Assembly (NCBI GenBank): GCA_050744165.1
Contig: JBOGGN010000082.1
Span: 1-9,114, forward strand
Source: JBOGGN01 sp050744165
GTDB lineage: Bacteria; Actinomycetota; Acidimicrobiia; Acidimicrobiales; Palsa-688
Length of the DNA stretch: 9,114 bases
Reading direction: 5' to 3'
The translations under genes were made by a program, and so were the position numbers. Of this stretch, positions 4,192-9,114 are shown one piece after another. The first letter of the stretch is position 1. Every line of letters begins with the position of its first letter. The notes beneath the pieces were generated by a model. It did not search any database. It was not told the origin of the DNA and saw only the letters and a list, made by a program, of their open reading frames with translations.

Positions 4192-6512
4192 CGGGTGCCG
4201 GCCGGGCCCCCGCTAGCGTGGCCCCGGTGGACACACTCGTGGCCCGGGCATTGGGGCTTACCGACGACGAGGTGGCCACCATTACCCACATCCTCGGGCG
4301 GGAACCCAACCATCTCGAGTTGGCCATGTATGCGGTGATGTGGAGCGAGCATTGCTCCTACAAGTCGTCCAGGATCCACCTGTCCCGGCTCCCCACCACC
4401 GCCCCGCACGTGCTGGTGGGACCGGGGGAAAACGCCGGCGTCATCGACGCCGGCGACGGCGTCGCCATCGCGTTGCGCATCGAGAGCCACAACCATCCCT
4501 CGGCCATCGAGCCCTACAAGGGGGCGGCCACGGGGGTTGGCGGGATCCTGCGTGACATCTTCACCATGGGGGCCCGGCCCATCGCGGTCATGGACCCGTT
4601 GCGTTTCGGTCCGTTGGACGACGCCCGGAGCCGGTGGATCACCGCCGGGGTGGTGAGCGGCATCTCCGGCTACGGAAACGCCGTTGGGGTGCCCACCGTG
4701 GGCGGAGAGTTGGTCTTCGACGACTGCTACGCCGAGAACCCGCTAGTCAACGTCCTGTGCCTGGGCGTCCTGCCTGTCGAGCGGCTGGTGCTCGGCCGGG
4801 CCTCGGGACTGGGCAACCTGGCGGTCCTGCTCGGGTCCACGACCGGGCGCGACGGCATCGGCGGGGTCAGCGTCTTGGCCTCAGCCGGTTTCGGCAACGA
4901 CGCGGCCGCCGAAGCCGCCAAGCGACCCAACGTCCAAGTCGGGGACCCCTTCGAGGAGAAGCGGTTGATCGAGGCGTGTCTGGAACTGCTCGACCGTCGC
5001 CTCGTGGTCGGCATCCAAGACCTCGGGGGTGCCGGGCTGGTGTGCGGCACCAGTGAGACTGCCTCCCGGGGGGGCGTGGGGATGGACGTCAACGTGGCCG
5101 CGGTGCCGCTGCGGGAGCCGGGCATGGCCGCCTACGAGATCATGACCAGCGAGAGCCAGGAGCGGATGGTCGCCATCGTGACGCCCGACGACCTGGCGGC
5201 GGTGATCGACTGCTGTGCCCGGTGGGAGGTCCGGGCGACGGTGGTCGGCCGGGTCACCGAGGGCGGGCGGTTGCGGATCCTCGACGGCTGGGACGGCTCC
5301 GTGCTGGCCGACCTGCCCGCCGCCAGCCTCCACGAGGACGCCCCGTGCTACGACCGGCCCCGCTCACGGCCGGAGGCCGCGCTGGCCGCGGCGGCCGCCG
5401 CCGATCCGGGCCTCCTACCGCCGCCCGAGGACTGCGGAGCCGACCTCCTCGCCATGCTGCTCGACCCCTCGTGGGTGTACCGGCAATACGACCACCAACT
5501 GTTCCTGAACACGGTGGTGGCGCCGGGCGGCGACGCCGCGCTGCTGCGGCTCAAGGCACCCGGGGTGCGGGGCGTGGGGGAGCGGGGCATGGCGTTGTCG
5601 ACCGATGGAAATGGCCGCTGGTGCTCCCTCGATCCGCGTGCCGGTACCGCCTTGGTAGTGGCCGAGTCGGCGCTCAACGTGGCCTGCGTGGGAGCCCGGC
5701 CGATGGCGCTGGTCAACTGTCTCAACTTCGGCAACCCAGAACACCCCGAGGTGATGTGGCAGCTGTCGGAGGCCATCGACGGCATGGCGTCGGCCTGCGA
5801 GGCCTTTGGGATACCCGTCATCGGCGGCAACGTCAGCCTCTACAACGAGAGCCGGGGCCGGGACATCGATCCCACCCCGGTGGTGGCCGTGCTCGGCCTG
5901 GTCGATCGGGTGACGGTCCCCCCGCCGCCGGTCGGGTTGCGGGAAGGGGACGTCATTCTCCTGCTCGGTCCGCAGCACGACTCCGGCCTCGGGGGCTCGC
6001 TGTGGGCCGCTCTGGTTCGTGGGCATCGAGGGGGAGTCTTGGCGACCCTCGATCTCGATCTCCACCGCCGGGTGGTCGACTTCACCGGCCGGTTGGTGGG
6101 CCAGGCGTTGGCGGGCGGGGGGGTCGGGGTCGGGACCGGCATTGGCGGCATTCACGACGTCGCCGACGGCGGCCTCGGTGTCGCCCTGGCGGAGATGGCG
6201 GTGCGCAGCGGCGTCGGCTTCGTAGTGCCCGCCGGCCGGCTGGCGGACCATTCGGCCCTGTTCAGCGAGGGTCCGTCGCGCGTCGTGCTGAGCGTGGCCC
6301 CGGAGCGGGTTGCGGACGTCGCGGCCGCGGCCGACGTGGCCGGGCTACCGCTCGGCCACCTGGGGGTGGCCGGCGGCTGCCGCTTGGTGATCGAGGGTCT
6401 GGTCGACGTGGACATGGCGACCGCCATCGCCGCTTGGCGCGACGCCCTGCCTCGTGCGCTGGGCGTTGTTATGGGGGGGACCCCGGTCCAGGATGGGGGC
6501 AATCCCGGGTAG
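4188..6512 (+). CDS. purL: Phosphoribosylformylglycinamidine synthase subunit PurL (small type)
   Basis: This is the synthetase subunit of FGAM synthetase. It activates FGAR with ATP and aminates it with ammonia supplied by PurQ. From the ATG at 4188 it has 774 residues and no glutaminase domain, so it is the small type that needs PurS and PurQ. The frame stays open to 3780, but that stretch runs antisense to another gene. Other possible starts are ATG 4140 (790 aa) and GTG 4227 (761 aa); none has a strong Shine-Dalgarno. Conserved parts include MWSEHCSYKSS (51-61), ESHNHPSAIEPYKGAATGVGG (99-119), the GIQDLGGAGL region near 275-284, MTSESQERM (319-327), GGNVSLYNES (546-555) and GGIHDVADGGLG (653-664), covering both ATP-binding half-domains. 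It is separated from purQ by an oppositely oriented gene, so it must have its own promoter or depend on read-through. Confidence 0.96.
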   Translation: MTGAGRAPASVAPVDTLVARALGLTDDEVATITHILGREPNHLELAMYAVMWSEHCSYKSSRIHLSRLPTTAPHVLVGPGENAGVIDAGDGVAIALRIESHNHPSAIEPYKGAATGVGGILRDIFTMGARPIAVMDPLRFGPLDDARSRWITAGVVSGISGYGNAVGVPTVGGELVFDDCYAENPLVNVLCLGVLPVERLVLGRASGLGNLAVLLGSTTGRDGIGGVSVLASAGFGNDAAAEAAKRPNVQVGDPFEEKRLIEACLELLDRRLVVGIQDLGGAGLVCGTSETASRGGVGMDVNVAAVPLREPGMAAYEIMTSESQERMVAIVTPDDLAAVIDCCARWEVRATVVGRVTEGGRLRILDGWDGSVLADLPAASLHEDAPCYDRPRSRPEAALAAAAAADPGLLPPPEDCGADLLAMLLDPSWVYRQYDHQLFLNTVVAPGGDAALLRLKAPGVRGVGERGMALSTDGNGRWCSLDPRAGTALVVAESALNVACVGARPMALVNCLNFGNPEHPEVMWQLSEAIDGMASACEAFGIPVIGGNVSLYNESRGRDIDPTPVVAVLGLVDRVTVPPPPVGLREGDVILLLGPQHDSGLGGSLWAALVRGHRGGVLATLDLDLHRRVVDFTGRLVGQALAGGGVGVGTGIGGIHDVADGGLGVALAEMAVRSGVGFVVPAGRLADHSALFSEGPSRVVLSVAPERVADVAAAADVAGLPLGHLGVAGGCRLVIEGLVDVDMATAIAAWRDALPRALGVVMGGTPVQDGGNPG

Positions 6513-6544
6513 TCCCATGGCCGAGGGGCGCTCACGATGGTGAC

Positions 6545-6880
6545 GTGAGGCGCCCCAAGACCACAGCCACCCTGCTTACCTTCGCCGGTCTGTTCTTAGT
6601 GGCGGCTGGCGACGTGGTGTTCCGCCTCACCATGCACGACGTGCAGCACGGCTGCGGGGACGTGTCCGACTACAGCCCGGCGGCGCCGTACTTGGCCATT
6701 GGCGCGGTGGCCCTCTGTGTGATGGCGCTCGTCCATGTGGCTAGCAACTGGCGTCCGGAGCTCTCGGAGGCACGCGGCTGGCGGGCAGCAGCCGTCGCCG
6801 TGTCGGGCCTCACCCTCGGAGTCGTCGGGCTGTCGCTGATCGCGATGTGGGGCGCCTCGACATTCGAGATCTGTTTCTGA
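6545..6880 (+). CDS. Small membrane protein of unknown function, three predicted helices
   Basis: The 111-residue product starts at the GTG at 6545, 32 nt after purL; the same frame remains open through purL but that part is only a shadow. Three hydrophobic segments are visible: about 8-28 (TLLTFAGLFLVAAGDVVFRL), 48-66 (PYLAIGAVALCVMALVHVA) and 81-103 (AAAVAVSGLTLGVVGLSLIAMWG). The RRPK start and the charged 67-80 loop suggest the N-terminus and second loop are inside, placing loop 29-47 and the C-terminal tail outside. Those outer parts hold Cys37 (HGCGD) and Cys110 (EICF), which could form a disulfide; Cys58 lies in the membrane. I recognise no family. A weak GAGGGG (6523-6528) lies rather far upstream. 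Position suggests co-transcription with purL, but no link to purine metabolism can be read from the sequence. It could be a lineage-specific hypothetical protein. Confidence 0.7.
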   Translation: MRRPKTTATLLTFAGLFLVAAGDVVFRLTMHDVQHGCGDVSDYSPAAPYLAIGAVALCVMALVHVASNWRPELSEARGWRAAAVAVSGLTLGVVGLSLIAMWGASTFEICF

Positions 6881-6909
6881 CGATGTGGTTCGCTTCCGTC
6901 GCGCCCAGC

Positions 6910-6928
6910 GGTGCTTCGTAGAAGCGTC
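6910..6928 (+). terminator. Short hairpin between convergent genes
   Basis: GCTTC (6913-6917) and GAAGC (6921-6925) form a 5-bp stem around GTA. In + strand RNA it extends by two wobble pairs and one G-C pair to 6910/6928. It lies 29 nt after the stop of the membrane-protein gene and overlaps the stop codon of the PHP gene. No T-run follows. It may weakly terminate + strand transcription; evidence is limited. Confidence 0.3.
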
Positions 6929-7775
6929 AGACCCTCGGTCGGTCCGGGATGCGTTCTCGAAGCCGGTCCAGCACCGAATCAGCCACCTCAAGGTCGCCGG
7001 TCCCCACGCCGACCCGGAGGTCCGGTTTGTAGGTCCCGTGGTAGTCGGAGCCGCCGGTGGCGACGAGGCCGTGGCGAGCCGCCAAAGAGGAGAAGGTCGC
7101 GCGTTCCTCGGAGGCGTACCGGCCATACACCGCCTCCAGCCCCGCCAGCCCGTGGGGCAGTAGCTCGGCCACCGCGGCATCGATGCCGGTGAGCGAAAGC
7201 CCAAGGCTGAAGGGGTGGGCCAAGACGGGTACCCCGCCGGATGCGACCGCCAGCTGTACGGCGACGTCAGGCGTCAGGCGTTGCTTGTCCACGTAGGCCG
7301 GGCGGCCCTTGGCCAACCACACGTCGAAGGCTTCCTGGATGCTGCCGACGACCCCCTTGCGCACCAGGATGGCGGCGATGTGGGGTCGCCCCGCGCCCAT
7401 GCCTCCTGCCTCCTCCTGGATCTCGTCGTAGGTCACCGGCAGCCCCAGGCGACCGAGCAGGTCGGCCATGCGGCGGTTGCGGGAGTCCCGGGCCTCCTGG
7501 AGCCGGACCAGCTCCTCTTGCAACGGGCCCTCGCCGGGCGCCAGGAAATAGACCAGCAGGTGCATGGTGCCCGGGTGCTCGCAGGAGATCTCCACCCCGG
7601 GCACCAGCTCCACGCCGAGGGCTCGGGCGGCGGCGCCTGCCGCGGCCACCCCGTCCTGGCGGTCGTGGTCGGTGAGGGCGACGGCGGAGCAGCCGGCAGC
7701 AGCCGCTAGCTCCGGGATCCGCTCGGGCGCGTCGGACCCGTCGGAAACCGTCGAGTGGGTGTGAAGATCAATCAC
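6927..7775 (-). CDS. PHP-domain metal-dependent phosphoesterase (YciV/RNase AM-like)
   Basis: This 282-residue protein is a stand-alone PHP domain. Characterised relatives (E. coli YciV/RNase AM, Chromobacterium violaceum Cv1693) hydrolyse 3',5'-nucleoside bisphosphates such as pAp or trim 5' ends of short RNAs. The complete metal-ligand set is visible: H5 and H7 in DLHTHS, D12, H37 in TDHD, E62 in PGVEIS, H72 in MHLL, H187 in AHPF, and D244 and H246 in GSDYHG. The helical insertion after about residue 83, with GAGRPHIAAILVRKG (127-141), is the usual nucleotide-binding cap. The start is GTG at 7775, with GGTGAG 5 nt upstream on the - strand. Length and motifs are normal for the family. It is divergent from purF and convergent with the membrane-protein gene. 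The exact substrate cannot be read from sequence; nucleotide bisphosphate is the likeliest. Confidence 0.88.
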   Translation of the reverse strand: MIDLHTHSTVSDGSDAPERIPELAAAAGCSAVALTDHDRQDGVAAAGAAARALGVELVPGVEISCEHPGTMHLLVYFLAPGEGPLQEELVRLQEARDSRNRRMADLLGRLGLPVTYDEIQEEAGGMGAGRPHIAAILVRKGVVGSIQEAFDVWLAKGRPAYVDKQRLTPDVAVQLAVASGGVPVLAHPFSLGLSLTGIDAAVAELLPHGLAGLEAVYGRYASEERATFSSLAARHGLVATGGSDYHGTYKPDLRVGVGTGDLEVADSVLDRLRERIPDRPRV

Positions 7776-7859
7776 GGTGGCTCACCGGGTCCAGGCTAGA
7801 AGCCCCGCGGCTGGGGGGAATCGCCGGGGGGCCCGCACACCGTGCCAGAATGGCTGAAC
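7776..7859. promoter_or_regulatory. Divergent intergenic region of the PHP gene and purF
   Basis: These 84 bp must carry the promoters of both divergent genes. CAGAAT at 7846-7851 lies 8 nt before the purF GTG and could be a -10 box giving a nearly leaderless purF transcript, since no good Shine-Dalgarno precedes that GTG. GGTG-GCT-CACC (7776-7786) is a small inverted repeat that includes the ribosome-binding site of the PHP gene. G-runs (7813-7818, 7825-7831) fill much of the rest. No known purine operator was recognised. Confidence 0.45.
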
Positions 7860-9114
7860 GTGACTGCCGGTCCGCAGGGATCCTCGGAAGACGAGGGACC
7901 ACATCGTCCCCGTGAAGCTTGCGGGGTCTTCGGTGTCTACGCCCCCGGGCATTCCGTCGCCCACCTGACCTACGACGGGCTGTATGCCCTCCAACACCGG
8001 GGCCAGGAGTCGGCGGGCATGGCGGTGGCCGACGGGGTCGACATCGTGGTCATCAAGGACATGGGCCTGGTCGCCAACGTGTTCAACGAATACAAGCTGG
8101 CCAGCCTCCAGGGCCACGTGGCGGCCGGCCACACCAGGTACTCCACGACAGGGTCGAGCACCTGGCACAACGCCCAGCCGGTCTACCGCTCGCTGGCGAC
8201 CACCGGCTTCGCCCTGGGCCACAACGGCAACCTGACCAACACGGCGGCCTTGGCGGCGGCGGCGGGGATGCTGCCCGGCGTGGTCGGCAGCGATAGCGAC
8301 CTGATCGCCGAGTTGTTGGCACATCACCTCGAGGCCCATCCCGACCGCGACCTCGTCGATGCCCTCTGTGTGGTGTTGCCCGAGCTTGAGGGGGCATTTT
8401 CCCTCGTGCTTGTCGACCACGAGCGCCTGATCGGCATCCGGGACCCGAATGGGTTTCGGCCCTTGTGCCTCGGCCAGCTCCCCGACGGCGGCTGGGTGCT
8501 GGCGTCAGAGACGCCGGCGCTCGACGTGGTCGGCGCCACCTTCGTGCGGGAGCTGGACCCTGGCGAGCTGCTGGTCGTCGAGGACGGCGAGCTGCGTTCA
8601 GTGGCGCCGTTCCCACCGACGGCCATCGACCCCAAGCTGTGCATCTTCGAGTTCGTGTACCTGGCCCGGCCCGACAGCCGCCTTTACGGGCGGGAGCTGC
8701 ACGGGGCCCGCCACCGCATGGGCGAGCTACTGGCCGCAACCGACCCGGTGGCCGCCGACATGGTGATGGGAGTCCCGGACTCGGCCATCCCCGCCGCCGA
8801 GGGCTATGCCGCTGCCAGCGGCATCCTCTACGGCCAGGGCCTGGTCAAGAACCGCTACATCGGCCGTACCTTCATCGCCCCCGAGCAGCACCAGCGCGAC
8901 CAGGGGGTGCGCCGCAAGCTGAACCCGCTGCGCGACGGTATCGCCGGCAAGCGCCTGGTGGTCGTTGACGACTCGATCGTCCGGGGGACGACCACACGGG
9001 CGGTGGTCCGGATGCTGCGTGAGGCCGGCGCCTCCGAGGTCCACCTGCGGATCTCGTCGCCGCCCTACCGCTGGCCGTGCTTCTACGGCCTTGACACCGG
9101 TACCCCTGGGGAGC
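7860..9114 (+). CDS. purF: Amidophosphoribosyltransferase PurF, truncated by the window end
   Basis: PurF catalyses the first committed step of purine synthesis, PRPP plus glutamine to phosphoribosylamine. The visible 418 codons run off the right edge. From the GTG at 7860, a 20-residue propeptide (MTAGPQGSSEDEGPHRPREA) precedes Cys21, which after cleavage would be the N-terminal nucleophile of the class II (Ntn) glutaminase: CGVFGVYAPGHSVAHLTYDGLYALQHRGQESAG. The glutaminase site also shows GHTRYSTTGSS and LGHNGNLTN (120-127). The phosphoribosyltransferase half has the PRPP loop VVVDDSIVRGTTT (367-379). Cys261 (LCIFEFVYLARPDS) and Cys407 (PCFYGLD) match the first two ligands of the 4Fe-4S cluster in Bacillus-type PurF; the remaining CxxC would lie beyond the window. 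GTG 7842 is an alternative start. The gene is probably followed by purM, but that is not visible. Confidence 0.95.
   Translation, partial: MTAGPQGSSEDEGPHRPREACGVFGVYAPGHSVAHLTYDGLYALQHRGQESAGMAVADGVDIVVIKDMGLVANVFNEYKLASLQGHVAAGHTRYSTTGSSTWHNAQPVYRSLATTGFALGHNGNLTNTAALAAAAGMLPGVVGSDSDLIAELLAHHLEAHPDRDLVDALCVVLPELEGAFSLVLVDHERLIGIRDPNGFRPLCLGQLPDGGWVLASETPALDVVGATFVRELDPGELLVVEDGELRSVAPFPPTAIDPKLCIFEFVYLARPDSRLYGRELHGARHRMGELLAATDPVAADMVMGVPDSAIPAAEGYAAASGILYGQGLVKNRYIGRTFIAPEQHQRDQGVRRKLNPLRDGIAGKRLVVVDDSIVRGTTTRAVVRMLREAGASEVHLRISSPPYRWPCFYGLDTGTPGE

Noticed and set aside
6517..6543. 8-codon frame between purL and the membrane protein
   Set aside because: Too short, with no ribosome-binding site or other support.
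5222..6544. Long + frame running through purL into the membrane protein
   Set aside because: The upstream part is an Arg/Gly-rich shadow of purL; only the section after GTG 6545 has natural membrane-protein character.
7850..7915. 21-codon frame MAERDCRSAG... overlapping the purF start
   Set aside because: It is out of frame with purF, has no ribosome-binding site or recognisable content, and covers the purF propeptide; most likely chance.
1..9114. tRNA, rRNA, CRISPR arrays, insertion sequences or phage genes
   Set aside because: No transposase- or phage-like protein, clover-leaf sequence, spaced direct-repeat array or terminal inverted repeats of an insertion sequence were seen on reading both strands.

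Overview
The window is high-GC DNA (about 70% GC in most lines counted by hand) with GTG start codons, very short intergenic gaps and a PurS/PurQ/small-PurL arrangement. This suggests an actinobacterium. Protein character and gene order would fit an Acidimicrobiia-like lineage, but I could not test that placement. Almost all of it is a de novo purine (IMP) biosynthesis cluster, and most of the coding content is orthodox.

Layout, left to right. The 3' end of purE (1-165, +) is followed by a 94-bp gap holding a 64-nt near-perfect hairpin, then purB (260-1585), purC (1598-2545), purS (2583-2852) and purQ (2849-3550), all on + and tightly packed; purS and purQ overlap by 4 bp. A small basic, coiled-coil-like gene of unknown function (3573-4001, -) converges on purQ and separates it from its partner subunit purL (4188-6512, +). 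The gap of about 186 bp between this gene and purL holds a short palindrome, a 9-bp inverted repeat and a 13-bp tandem duplication. After purL come a 111-aa three-helix membrane protein (6545-6880, +), a PHP-family metallophosphoesterase on the opposite strand (6927-7775, -), and, divergently from it, purF (7860 to beyond the right edge, +).

How the genes work together. PurF commits PRPP and glutamine to the pathway. PurS, PurQ and PurL form the three-part FGAM synthetase: PurQ releases ammonia, PurL carries the ATP-dependent chemistry, and PurS bridges them. PurE, PurC and PurB then carry AIR/N5-CAIR to CAIR, SAICAR and AICAR. purK, purD, purN, purM and purH are not in the window. PurF is of the Fe-S, propeptide-processed type.

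The parts that orthodox annotation does not explain are mostly non-coding. The hairpin after purE has 28 pairs around a TATA loop, and all four of its imperfect but pairable positions are G.U pairs that form only in + strand RNA. A second + strand-biased hairpin lies just after purQ, inside the end of the convergent gene. The purL leader is structured and duplicated, with three ATGs in three frames. The middle of purQ is unusually AT-rich and has rare codons. I do not see evidence of a defence system, mobile element, CRISPR array or biosynthetic novelty.
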